Below, in pieces: positions 6,840 to 13,699 of a stretch of DNA of 33,154 bases; position 1 is the stretch's first letter; each line of letters opens with the position of its first letter. Both the position numbers and the translations under genes were made by a program. The DNA comes from a virus. The notes under the pieces were generated by a model. That model did no database searches, was not told the DNA's origin, and saw nothing but the letters and a program-made list of their open reading frames with translations. Location: the IMG/VR virus record IMGVR_UViG_3300037961_005073, positions 1-33,154 of that record; one strand, written 5' to 3'.

Positions 6840-7204
6840 TTCATTCCTCCAGTATCAAGTCGTTGTTTAATAAAGTTGATTTGTTCTTGTGTCAGGATTT
6901 TCAAAGCTTGAGATGCTTTTTCATTACTATAACCATAGTATTGTTTAATACATTCTAAGTCTGTGACCTTATCCTTACGGAGCCAGGGAGAAAATCTCTT
7001 CTTTTTCCTCAAACTATTTAGATAAAATGAATATTGCATATCTTTATCTAAGTGATGATACTTATTCATTTCATTTGCAAACATAATACAATCAAGATGC
7101 CCAGATAAACATCGATTGATAATATATGGTGGATAGTTTTTCGTGTGTTCTGAAAGATCTTCCTTATTAAAGTTGATCGAATTTAACCAGTCTTTGAGTT
7201 CCAT
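6836..7204 (-). CDS. 62: gp62 sliding-clamp loader small subunit
   Basis: One copy of gp62 joins four gp44 subunits to load the gp45 clamp. The 122-aa protein is clearly shorter than T4 gp62 (187), as usual in cyanophages. Characteristic stretches are YPPYIINRCLSGH near 24-36, FANEMN near 42-47, KKKRFSPWLRKDK near 66-78 and YYGYSNEKASQAL near 89-101. It starts in a TAATG overlap with the preceding gene and ends in an ATGA overlap with regA, the T4 order 44-62-regA with extra genes inserted between 44 and 62. Identification rests on these stretches and gene order. Confidence 0.88.
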   Translation of the reverse strand: MELKDWLNSINFNKEDLSEHTKNYPPYIINRCLSGHLDCIMFANEMNKYHHLDKDMQYSFYLNSLRKKKRFSPWLRKDKVTDLECIKQYYGYSNEKASQALKILTQEQINFIKQRLDTGGMK

Positions 7205-8319
7205 TATCTAATAATTTGAATATCATCATCTTCTGTCCAGAGTTCAACCTTGGTCCTGAACCTACCTTCTTGCTTGAGTTTCTCATATCGCTTGGTTGCT
7301 TTCTTCTTCCACCAAGCAATAATGTTCTCCAGATAGAACTTGTCCCAGTTAGGGCCACGAACCAACTCATCCTGCTCTTCCATAATCACCTCACGGACAT
7401 TTGAATATCCGTAATCAGAAATATAAAATCTCTTCTTCTGAGTAAGTCCAAATGCCATATTGATGACACCATTAAACTCTTTCAACTTGTCCTGATCCTG
7501 CAGAGAGTTCTTGATGATGGAAATCATCTTAGTCTGCCGTTTCATCTTCTTAGAGGACGCTCTGCTGTCCGTCAGAGGCGTATTGTTGTTCAATAGAGTA
7601 AATCGGTCATGGAGACGGTGAAAGACCTCCTCATGAAGCAGAGGAAGGAACTTGCTCTCCGTAAGACCTTTGTATCTCATAAAGGGTTTGAGACCGTCAT
7701 ACTGGGATGCAGACGTTGTAGATCCATAAAGAGAGGTAGTCTCAAACAAAGCAATATCTTTCTCAAAGACTTCATTCAAAGTCTCACGGGCAAAGTGAGA
7801 ACAGCACAAAAGTGCCAACAGTTTGCCACCAAGATAGTTGTATCCAAATGGTTGTGAAGGGACAATCACAAATCCCATCGCAGCATGACGATTGAATACA
7901 GAAAGATTAGGTGCCTTACCCAACCACAGATTTCTAGGCTTTGAATTAATTGTAGGAGAACCAAAGCGAATGAATCCAAGACACCGTTGAGTGTTCTTTT
8001 CAAAGATCATCCACCTAAGCTCTCTACCAGGGATATTACTTTCGTTGTTGTGAGAAGAAACTGCTCTCAACAAATTACCATAATGTTCTTGTGGTACTGA
8101 TTGCTGAAAGCGAGCACCAACAAACCTAATATCAAACTCCATCTCATTAGGATGAATATCTTCATTGAAGAACTCATCCTGGAGTGGAGTAAGTTGATTT
8201 GTCTGAGAGATGACTTCTTTTTTTACATAACGAAGGTAATCCTCAATGGAGGAAAAGTTCTTAAAATAATCAATAAATTCATTTGCTGCCCATACAGCAT
8301 CATCTTCAGATACTATCAT
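7204..8319 (-). CDS. possible DUF4338/DruA-like protein
   Basis: A 371-aa protein from the ATG at 8319; a longer frame to 8370 would add 17 residues overlapping the preceding gene. The middle has a distinctive series: a hydrophobic strand with LGFIRFGSP, an R-N-LWLG turn, an N-R-H-AAMGFVIVPSQPFG segment, GGKLLALL, then FETTSLYGS, SQYDG and the basic RYKGLT. The same order (G-x-I-x-F, R-x-x-x-I/LG, N-R-x-x-I-L-P, L-ETF-like, GT/GS-x-Y, G-x-T-x-G/S) is how I remember DUF4338, the family including DruA of the Druantia defence system. The C-terminal 130 residues are Lys/Arg-rich and may bind nucleic acid. It lies between clamp-loader genes. The homology is a remote guess; otherwise it is a conserved phage protein of unknown role. 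Confidence 0.6.
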   Translation of the reverse strand: MIVSEDDAVWAANEFIDYFKNFSSIEDYLRYVKKEVISQTNQLTPLQDEFFNEDIHPNEMEFDIRFVGARFQQSVPQEHYGNLLRAVSSHNNESNIPGRELRWMIFEKNTQRCLGFIRFGSPTINSKPRNLWLGKAPNLSVFNRHAAMGFVIVPSQPFGYNYLGGKLLALLCCSHFARETLNEVFEKDIALFETTSLYGSTTSASQYDGLKPFMRYKGLTESKFLPLLHEEVFHRLHDRFTLLNNNTPLTDSRASSKKMKRQTKMISIIKNSLQDQDKLKEFNGVINMAFGLTQKKRFYISDYGYSNVREVIMEEQDELVRGPNWDKFYLENIIAWWKKKATKRYEKLKQEGRFRTKVELWTEDDDIQIIR

Positions 8320-8515
8320 TAGAAAGATAATCAGGTCGGTTATAATCACTTTTATGGAGTAAAACTCCATCAACTTTATCTAGCAGATCTAGCACACTTC
8401 CATGCATTAGACGATATCCATATCCAACATATAGTTGTCCAAAGAATACTGTAAGTGCCATAAATGCCCAGAAGTAATAATATGTTCTGGATTTCTTTTG
8501 TCTTGGGTATTTCAT
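8306..8515 (-). CDS. small membrane protein of unknown function (69 aa)
   Basis: A 69-residue protein with a basic N-terminus (KYPRQKKSR), one hydrophobic helix at about residues 11-32 (YYYFWAFMALTVFFGQLYVGYG) and a hydrophilic C-terminal half. By the positive-inside rule the N-terminus should be cytoplasmic. The start overlaps the stop of the Sm-like gene upstream as ATGA; the next gene overlaps its end. No family is recognised. A single-helix membrane protein amid clamp-loader genes might tether replication to the membrane or act on the host envelope early, but nothing more can be said. Confidence 0.7.
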   Translation of the reverse strand: MKYPRQKKSRTYYYFWAFMALTVFFGQLYVGYGYRLMHGSVLDLLDKVDGVLLHKSDYNRPDYLSNDSI

Positions 8516-8799
8516 AGTACTAATTTCTTGCTAGGGGTTTTTAAAACAGAAAACATTTCCTGATATTGATCTTCAATTTCTTCTTGAGTCTCAGCCATAT
8601 AGACAATATATTTCTTAGTAACCTCTAGTGATTCGCCCTTCCCTTTCAGAAGAGGAGACCATGGGGCAAAACCCATTTGACCATTGCCAGCAGGGACAGC
8701 AACAATAGGGTTACAGAAAACAATAGAGTCTTCTTTTTCTTCAATCACGTCTGCAACGACATCTTCGCCAGACCACATACGAATTAGTTTAACGTTCAT
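8512..8799 (-). CDS. Sm-like small protein, copy B
   Basis: A 95-aa protein and the clearest member of the four-copy family in this window. It begins with strand VKLIRM, the turn SGEDVVADV, a second strand ending CNPIVAV, then FAPWSPL and a strand YIVYMAE followed by an acidic helix. The Gly and the NP segment sit where the Sm1 motif of Sm/Hfq proteins has its conserved Gly and Asn. I recall a published crystal structure of an Sm-like protein of putative cyanophage origin that may belong here. The gene overlaps both neighbours by ATGA. A ring-forming RNA-binding function is inferred, not shown. Confidence 0.78.
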   Translation of the reverse strand: MNVKLIRMWSGEDVVADVIEEKEDSIVFCNPIVAVPAGNGQMGFAPWSPLLKGKGESLEVTKKYIVYMAETQEEIEDQYQEMFSVLKTPSKKLVL

Positions 8800-9008
8800 T
8801 TTTTTCCTTTTAAAAGATAATTACCAGAAAATTCTTCAACATGCAAATACTCAGGTTCTAGTGGCCATCCACTATCTTTGAGTCTTTCATATCTATCTCT
8901 ATATTCATTCATCAAATTAGAACATACCTCATGCTCAAGTCCTTCATGAATAAGTTCTTTCTTAAATCTAATACTATAAAGACCTGTTGAACTATCATAG
9001 ATTGTCAT
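8796..9008 (-). CDS. 70-aa protein of unknown function downstream of gp44
   Basis: A 70-residue soluble protein with a beta-hairpin-like N-terminus (IYDSSTGLYSIRF), a charged helix (residues about 22-46) and a C-terminal ending in GNYLLKGKK. No motif or family is recognised. It overlaps gp44 and the following Sm-like gene as ATGA at both ends, so it is almost certainly translated with them. Location suggests a replication-linked accessory role. Confidence 0.7.
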   Translation of the reverse strand: MTIYDSSTGLYSIRFKKELIHEGLEHEVCSNLMNEYRDRYERLKDSGWPLEPEYLHVEEFSGNYLLKGKK

Positions 9009-9952
9009 TTGAACTCACACTCCACCATAATTTCGGTTAGACACGCAAGCATATTTATCTCTTGATCCGCAACAAATGCCATTTGATACTGATACTTAGC
9101 AAGAGTAAGCACAGCAGCAGGAATACTATTCGGAACCATGGAATCATAACAAGCATCGTAAATACGACGCAATAGAACAGAAGTATCGTTATCCAGGTTA
9201 TTGACAACCCATTTACGTACTTCAGGAAAGTCTTTCTCCTTAAGTTTTTTAACCAAGTCATTTACTTTTACATCACTAAAGGTTGCAAGAATACCTGTAT
9301 CAATCTTACCAGAAGATGAGTAACGTTGGCACTCATTAAGAACACGTCTCCAGTCTGGGAAGTGCTTATTGATTAGTTCTACCAGGACCTTGTTATCATA
9401 TTCAACACCTTCTGTATCCAAGATTTCTTGGATGCGTTTGAAGAATGCTGCTGCAAGTTGGGGTTTGCTTTTGGAATTGGTGGAAAAATCAATACAGGCG
9501 CATCGGGAGTGGAGGGGCTCGATGATTTTGTTTTTGAAGTTGCAGGTGAAGATAAATCTGCAGTTGCCAGAAAACTCCTCAGTAAACGCCCTAAGTAGGA
9601 GTTGTACGTCGTTTGTTGTGTTATCAGCCTCATCGATGATGATGACTTTGTGTTTACCAGTTGCTTGAAGTGATACGGTCGAAGCGAAATTTTTTGCAGT
9701 ATTTCTGACCGTATCAAGGAAGCGTCCCTCATCGGATCCATTGATGACATAAACATCTACTCCAAGTTGATTACAAAGTGCTTTTGCTACTGTAGTCTTT
9801 CCACACCCTGCAGGTCCAGCAAGAAGTAGATTCGGCACTTCACCTTTATCTAGGAAGTCTTGGAAGGTCTTCTTAATATTTGTTGGTAAAATGCATTCTT
9901 CAATTGTTTTGGGTCGATATTTTTCAACCCAAAGAAATTCATCACGACTCAT
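9005..9952 (-). CDS. 44: gp44 sliding-clamp loader large subunit (AAA+)
   Basis: gp44 is the ATPase of the clamp loader that opens gp45 and places it on primer-template DNA. The 315-aa protein has FLWVEKYRPKTIEECILP at the N-terminus, Walker A AGPAGCGKT at 45-53, Walker B IIIDEAD at 104-110, sensor 1 around TCN at 136-138, and the arginine-finger SRC at 149-151 of clamp-loader ATPases. T4 gp44 has 319 residues. The ATG at 9952 is preferred over an upstream in-frame TTG at 9964 that would overlap the previous gene. The stop is joined to the next start by ATGA. Confidence 0.97.
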   Translation of the reverse strand: MSRDEFLWVEKYRPKTIEECILPTNIKKTFQDFLDKGEVPNLLLAGPAGCGKTTVAKALCNQLGVDVYVINGSDEGRFLDTVRNTAKNFASTVSLQATGKHKVIIIDEADNTTNDVQLLLRAFTEEFSGNCRFIFTCNFKNKIIEPLHSRCACIDFSTNSKSKPQLAAAFFKRIQEILDTEGVEYDNKVLVELINKHFPDWRRVLNECQRYSSSGKIDTGILATFSDVKVNDLVKKLKEKDFPEVRKWVVNNLDNDTSVLLRRIYDACYDSMVPNSIPAAVLTLAKYQYQMAFVADQEINMLACLTEIMVECEFK

Positions 9953-9954
9953 AA

Positions 9955-10482
9955 TTATACCCAATCAGGTTTTCGTTCAGGGATACGAAGATAATTATCG
10001 CACACCCAAGGTTTAGATGCAATGTACATCTTGTATTTTTCAAAGATGGATATTGAAGTATCCAACTTAAATTCATCAGGCCCTGCAAAGACAAATGATT
10101 TAGGACCCTTACCAGAGCGTCCTTGCGGGTCCGCTGTGGGCAGTATCTCTTTTGCTGCCATAAGGGTATGGTAACAGGTATGAACCTTGCCGTAGCGCAT
10201 CTTATACTCTTCACACAGGGCGATGCCATGATGCAGCAACCACTGCCAGTTACCTACAAAATCATTTGCCCAGATAGTACATGGGTGATTACGAAAAGCA
10301 CCCTTCAAAGTAGCATAGGGAGTACCATCTGCTCTAGGAAGGGTGCCGAATCCATGACCCCACTTGAGAGAGCATACGATGGCAAGCATCTGACAGGTCT
10401 CTAGGGGCATTTTGACGATGTGTTTGTCAGGAAGCACTTGTGCGGACTTCCAAGGGTCAGGGTCAGTAACAAAGATGTTCAT
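9955..10482 (-). CDS. conserved phage protein of unknown function (175 aa)
   Basis: A 175-aa protein starting MNIFVTDPDPWKSAQVLPDK and continuing with HIVKMPLETCQML. Phage proteins with this N-terminus (strand, DP, D-K-H, KM-x-x-E-x-x-Q-x-L) are frequent in large tailed phages and are sometimes labelled pyrimidine-dimer glycosylase, but the resemblance to T4 DenV is not convincing. Further His, Cys and Trp residues (KWGHGFG, FRNHPCTIWA, WLLHHG, KVHTCYHTL) could bind a metal. It lies directly between an unknown gene and gp44, with no gap upstream. A DNA repair or nucleotide-related enzyme is a possibility only. Confidence 0.75.
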   Translation of the reverse strand: MNIFVTDPDPWKSAQVLPDKHIVKMPLETCQMLAIVCSLKWGHGFGTLPRADGTPYATLKGAFRNHPCTIWANDFVGNWQWLLHHGIALCEEYKMRYGKVHTCYHTLMAAKEILPTADPQGRSGKGPKSFVFAGPDEFKLDTSISIFEKYKMYIASKPWVCDNYLRIPERKPDWV

Positions 10483-10935
10483 TCAGAGAAACTGCATCAA
10501 GTATTCTACACCCCATTTTAGTGTCTCAGGAGGGATATCGTCAATGTTTTCCTCCAATGTTTTCATACCCTTAACAATCCTAGGGAGACCGCAGGCCTGT
10601 GCTGTTGCTTTGGAGATTTCCATAAACTCAGCATATGCTTCATCATCACCAAACTTTACCCCGCGAATATATAAATCCCTTGCTTCATGCATGAGTTTTT
10701 CTGTTTCTGGCGCAAAAGTGATAGTTTCTTCTTTCAGAGGAATTCTCATGCGTTTGATGCATCCCATGCTAAATTTCATAGCACGCCGAGTATCCTCAAT
10801 TGAGAGTTTATATGAAGCATCATCTCTGTGTGCGTACTGAATAATTCCATTCGTACATTCCATCACACGAAGAACAGCGATTTTATCCAGTTCTTCCTCA
10901 GGAAGATTGCTATAGATTTGTTTCCAATCTTTCAT
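10483..10935 (-). CDS. 150-aa protein of unknown function
   Basis: A soluble, mostly helical 150-aa protein. The middle is charged (EDTRRAMKFSMGCIKRMR near 47-64) and the C-terminal half has an alternating acidic helix pattern. No catalytic motif or membrane segment is visible and I recognise no family. The ATG overlaps the stop of the membrane-protein gene upstream (ATGA), and its own stop abuts the next start. Its place between clamp and clamp-loader genes suggests an accessory role in replication. Confidence 0.75.
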   Translation of the reverse strand: MKDWKQIYSNLPEEELDKIAVLRVMECTNGIIQYAHRDDASYKLSIEDTRRAMKFSMGCIKRMRIPLKEETITFAPETEKLMHEARDLYIRGVKFGDDEAYAEFMEISKATAQACGLPRIVKGMKTLEENIDDIPPETLKWGVEYLMQFL

Positions 10936-11144
10936 GATAATAGTTTACTGAAACTGATAGCTAGAAGAAATCCTAGCATAATGACAATATCCCAAGACTT
11001 TGTTTTAGCAAAATATGGGATTGAAATAGTGTCAGCAATGACATTCATTACGACACCAGCAATAACATTAACGTGCAAAACAACGAAGTAGGCAGCGATA
11101 ACTGTAATACTACCTACAATCCTCATTCTAGTGAGTGTTTTCAT
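10932..11144 (-). CDS. small two-helix membrane protein (70 aa)
   Basis: A 70-residue protein of which most is hydrophobic: helix 1 at about residues 9-36 (VGSITVIAAYFVVLHVNVIA and on) and helix 2 at about 52-68 (DIVIMLGFLLAISFSKL), joined by a short loop with YFAKTKSW. It overlaps gp45 and the next gene by ATGA at both ends, so it is coupled to clamp synthesis. No family is recognised. Membrane proteins in phage early operons can anchor replication complexes or alter the host membrane; no data here decide. Confidence 0.75.
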   Translation of the reverse strand: MKTLTRMRIVGSITVIAAYFVVLHVNVIAGVVMNVIADTISIPYFAKTKSWDIVIMLGFLLAISFSKLLS

Positions 11145-11809
11145 CCAACAAAGGTAGAATCGGGTTCTAGAGCAATGTAGTAAGTGAGATCATGATTCTT
11201 ACTAGTAAAGCGAGAAAGCAGTTTCTGAGATACTACAACTTCATATGTACCAGGTAGAACTTTGATGTTCTCTACCTTGAAGTTGAAAGAAAACTCAGCA
11301 TCAGTCTCACCAACAACAATTGCAAAGTCATTGGAAGTGTCGTTCTTCTTATCACGGACGACTAGTTTGACAACACCATTCTCACCAACAGCAGACAGAT
11401 CAGGCAATTGATAGACAGCAGATGCTTTCAGCAGTTTCTCTAGTTGATCAGTACTGAGCTGAAAGCAAACATCTTCACTAGGAAGTTCAATTGCTTTCTC
11501 AGGAGGGGTCACAATGACATTAGGATCTGAGAAGAAGTAGTTAGAACGCATTGCACCCTCACGGATAACAACATAACCACTATTAGTAAAATCAAGTTCA
11601 GGACTTTGATGAAGGCTCAAACCATTAAGAAATTGGTTCAAATCGTAAATACCAAAATCCCGAGAGAACTCTTCAGTAACAGTTGCTTCTGCAAGGATAT
11701 TCTTCATTACACTAATAGTGCGAAGTTTGCTACCCTCTTTGAACAGAATAGATTGATTGATGGAAGAGAAGTTCTTCAGGACAGAAATAGTTTTATCAGA
11801 AAGTTTCAT
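11141..11809 (-). CDS. 45: gp45 sliding clamp
   Basis: gp45 is the trimeric ring that holds gp43 on DNA and, in T4, also activates late transcription together with gp55 and gp33. The N-terminus from 11809 (MKLSDKTISVLKNFSSINQS) matches the T4 protein start, and later stretches agree: GIYDLNQFLNGLSL, ENIKVLPGTYEVVV near the end, and the closing YYIALEPDST (T4: YVVALEADST). Length is 222 against 228 in T4. An ATG at 11827, overlapping the previous stop as TGATG, would add six residues; I prefer 11809 by homology. gp55 is in the same operon, so clamp-dependent late transcription is likely conserved. Confidence 0.95.
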   Translation of the reverse strand: MKLSDKTISVLKNFSSINQSILFKEGSKLRTISVMKNILAEATVTEEFSRDFGIYDLNQFLNGLSLHQSPELDFTNSGYVVIREGAMRSNYFFSDPNVIVTPPEKAIELPSEDVCFQLSTDQLEKLLKASAVYQLPDLSAVGENGVVKLVVRDKKNDTSNDFAIVVGETDAEFSFNFKVENIKVLPGTYEVVVSQKLLSRFTSKNHDLTYYIALEPDSTFVG

Positions 11810-11826
11810 AGGGTTACGGATTTTCA

Positions 11827-12381
11827 TCACTGAGGGTAGGTTTCACGTTGTGCATTTTTGTCGTTGAAATGCATCAGAAGAACAGCATAGTGCAGAATCT
11901 TCATAATGTCACGACGTGCAGTGCCTTTCTTATCATAGCGAGAGGCATACTTGAGGATATTACTGCGGCAGAAAGATTCTCCATCACCACAAGCTTCAAT
12001 CAAATCAAGCGTTTGAATTTTATCATCACCAGCAGAGTAGTGCTGATTATATGTTGCAGAAATGTAATCTGTCAATTCTTTGAGAATGCGATCCTCACTA
12101 TACTTAAATCGATTACGGTCTTTGTCAGTAGTCATATTAGAGTTGAAAGTAATTGTATCCGATCCAGTGGGAATAGTAATCTTAAAATTTTGTGATATGG
12201 TATCTTGACCCGTAAGCGAATTGTCAATCAAACCAATTCCATCATCTTCCCAATATTCTTGATTAATTATTCCATTCACAGAATAACCATCAAGTTTTAT
12301 ATCTATCTTATCTTCCGAATAATGTGTGGAGTTTTTCGTCATGTTCAATTCATCAAATAATAAAGACCAGGAGTTAATCAT
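11827..12381 (-). CDS. DUF3310-containing protein
   Basis: A 184-aa protein whose C-terminal third (about 112-172) fits DUF3310: HY at 114-115, a DLIEACG helix, the N-x-x-KY-x-x-RYDKKG segment at 141-153, and a D-x-x-K-x-x-HY helix. DUF3310 occurs in many phages and is sometimes labelled a nucleotide kinase, though its biochemical role is not established to my knowledge. The N-terminal 110 residues are beta-rich and unrecognised. The ATG at 12381 is six bases after the CobS-like stop; an internal ATG at residue 14 is an alternative. Confidence 0.78.
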   Translation of the reverse strand: MINSWSLLFDELNMTKNSTHYSEDKIDIKLDGYSVNGIINQEYWEDDGIGLIDNSLTGQDTISQNFKITIPTGSDTITFNSNMTTDKDRNRFKYSEDRILKELTDYISATYNQHYSAGDDKIQTLDLIEACGDGESFCRSNILKYASRYDKKGTARRDIMKILHYAVLLMHFNDKNAQRETYPQ

Positions 12382-12387
12382 ATTCTA

Positions 12388-13572
12388 TCAAGAGAAGTTG
12401 TGATCGTCAAGACACTGCTTCTGTTGATCTTCGGAAGGCATCACGAAGTCAACATCAACCTTGTCATAGAGTTCAAGGAATGCCTGCTTAGTCTCATCAT
12501 CAAAACGATTCACACAAACCTGAATTGCTTTTGCCTTGTCTCCGAAGATGCTGTATGCCTTCACAATGTGGACCAGACGACGGGTGCTGATGATCTCCTC
12601 AATACCACCATCATAAAAAGTCTTGCGGATGATATCAGCCCAATCAGCAAGACGCTTACAGAAATCTGCATCATCACAGATCTTACCAAGAATCTTTTGT
12701 TCGGTTGCAGTTGTGGGGTACTCCTGCTCAAAGGTCACAGGGAATCGTTCAAGGAATGCTTCGTTGAGCACGTTAGTTCCAATGAACCGTCCGTCGTCGG
12801 AACCTTTACCTTTAGTATTTGCGGTTGCGAATACTTGGAAACCTTCTGCGGGCGCAACCCATTTGCCAATCTTCTTGAGGAAAACTCCCTTTCCTTCAAG
12901 AATAGATTGAAGACAGAGGATTTTGTTGCTTGCGAGGTCGATCTCGTCAAGGAGCAGCACAGCACCCCGTTGCAGGGCTTCAATGACGGGTCCGTTGTGC
13001 CAAACGGTTTCTCCACCAACAAGACGGAAACCGCCAATAAGATCATCTTCATCAGTCTCTACAGTGATGTTGACTCGGATGAGTTCCCGACCGAGTTGGG
13101 CGCACGCTTGCTCAACAGAGAACGTTTTACCATTGCCCGAAAGACCCGTGATGAACGTAGGGTAAAATAGACGGGATTGAATAATTTTCTTAATATCACC
13201 AAAGTTGCCAAACTTGACGAAGGAATCATCTTTTTGAGGAATAAGGTTTTGTTCGATTGCAGGCAGTGCTGCAGGTCCATTATAAGTCGTTTCCAGTTCT
13301 TCCACAGTCTCCTTTGTTACTTCCAGATTCCACTTACCGCGACCAACTTTGAAGTCAGTCAGTTTGTTGGTGATAGTCTGATAGTTAAGATCATTCATGT
13401 TGCAGAAAGCCTTGATCTCAGCGGAAGTCACAGACTCACCGTAAGAATCGCGGAGACATTCGATGATGCTTTCTTTGGAGAGACCCATTGGTTGGTTTGT
13501 TTGAACTGAAGTTATTATAGAACAGAATGGGGCAGAGTCAGGGACAGAGTATTCACTTCTCGGATTGTCCAT
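12388..13572 (-). CDS. cobS: CobS-like (MoxR-type) AAA+ ATPase
   Basis: Cyanophages carry this gene under the name cobS, after a subunit of cobaltochelatase. The AAA+ core has Walker A GLSGNGKT at 143-150, Walker B LLLDEID at 206-212, sensor 1 N252 and an arginine-rich sensor 2 region (ISTRRLVHIV). The N-terminal 100 residues hold an all-helical domain. MoxR/CobS ATPases work with VWA-domain partners to remodel other proteins, and a VWA gene lies directly upstream here. No CobN subunit is in the window. The ATG at 13572 overlaps the upstream 48-aa ORF by 20 bases. An internal ATG at 13488 (MGLSKESII, 366 aa) is plausible and has a TATAAT hexamer at 13514-13519 in front. Confidence 0.92.
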   Translation of the reverse strand: MDNPRSEYSVPDSAPFCSIITSVQTNQPMGLSKESIIECLRDSYGESVTSAEIKAFCNMNDLNYQTITNKLTDFKVGRGKWNLEVTKETVEELETTYNGPAALPAIEQNLIPQKDDSFVKFGNFGDIKKIIQSRLFYPTFITGLSGNGKTFSVEQACAQLGRELIRVNITVETDEDDLIGGFRLVGGETVWHNGPVIEALQRGAVLLLDEIDLASNKILCLQSILEGKGVFLKKIGKWVAPAEGFQVFATANTKGKGSDDGRFIGTNVLNEAFLERFPVTFEQEYPTTATEQKILGKICDDADFCKRLADWADIIRKTFYDGGIEEIISTRRLVHIVKAYSIFGDKAKAIQVCVNRFDDETKQAFLELYDKVDVDFVMPSEDQQKQCLDDHNFS

Positions 13573-13699
13573 ACTTGTATCGCATGGCTTGAAGTAAATA
13601 TGCCTGACCTAAAGACCTAGGACCCTCCTGAAGGATTTTAATTACCTTAGGGTCCTTTTCCGATGCGATGGCAATTTCTTTCCAGTTTTCTTTTGTCAT
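13553..13699 (-). CDS. 48-aa ORF between the VWA and CobS-like genes
   Basis: A 48-residue ORF starting MTKENWKEIAIASEKDPKV and ending MRYKYGQSEK, predicted to be one or two amphipathic helices. Its ATG is joined to the stop of the VWA gene as ATGA and its end overlaps the CobS-like start by 20 bases, so it sits as a coupled bridge between the two partner genes. It has no recognisable domain. It could be an adaptor of the AAA+/VWA pair. Without it there would be over 120 untranslated bases, unusual for this genome. Confidence 0.6.
   Translation of the reverse strand: MTKENWKEIAIASEKDPKVIKILQEGPRSLGQAYLLQAMRYKYGQSEK

Noticed and set aside
9051-9058. GATAAATA late-type box inside the end of gp44
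   Set aside because: It lies within coding sequence of an early operon, more than 40 bases from the next start, and the genes below it are coupled by ATGA; probably chance in AT-rich DNA.
9952-9964. TTG start for gp44 four codons upstream
   Set aside because: It overlaps the previous stop, while the ATG at 9952 directly precedes the conserved SRDEFLWVEKYRP segment.
9955-10482. DenV-type pyrimidine-dimer glycosylase
   Set aside because: The N-terminal pattern is found in proteins sometimes given this label, but the characteristic T4 DenV residues could not be matched by eye.
12400-13170. Long plus-strand open frame (256 codons) antisense to the CobS-like gene
   Set aside because: It is the shadow of a strongly coding minus-strand gene with clear Walker motifs, has no ribosome site or recognisable domain, and no plus-strand gene exists elsewhere in the window.
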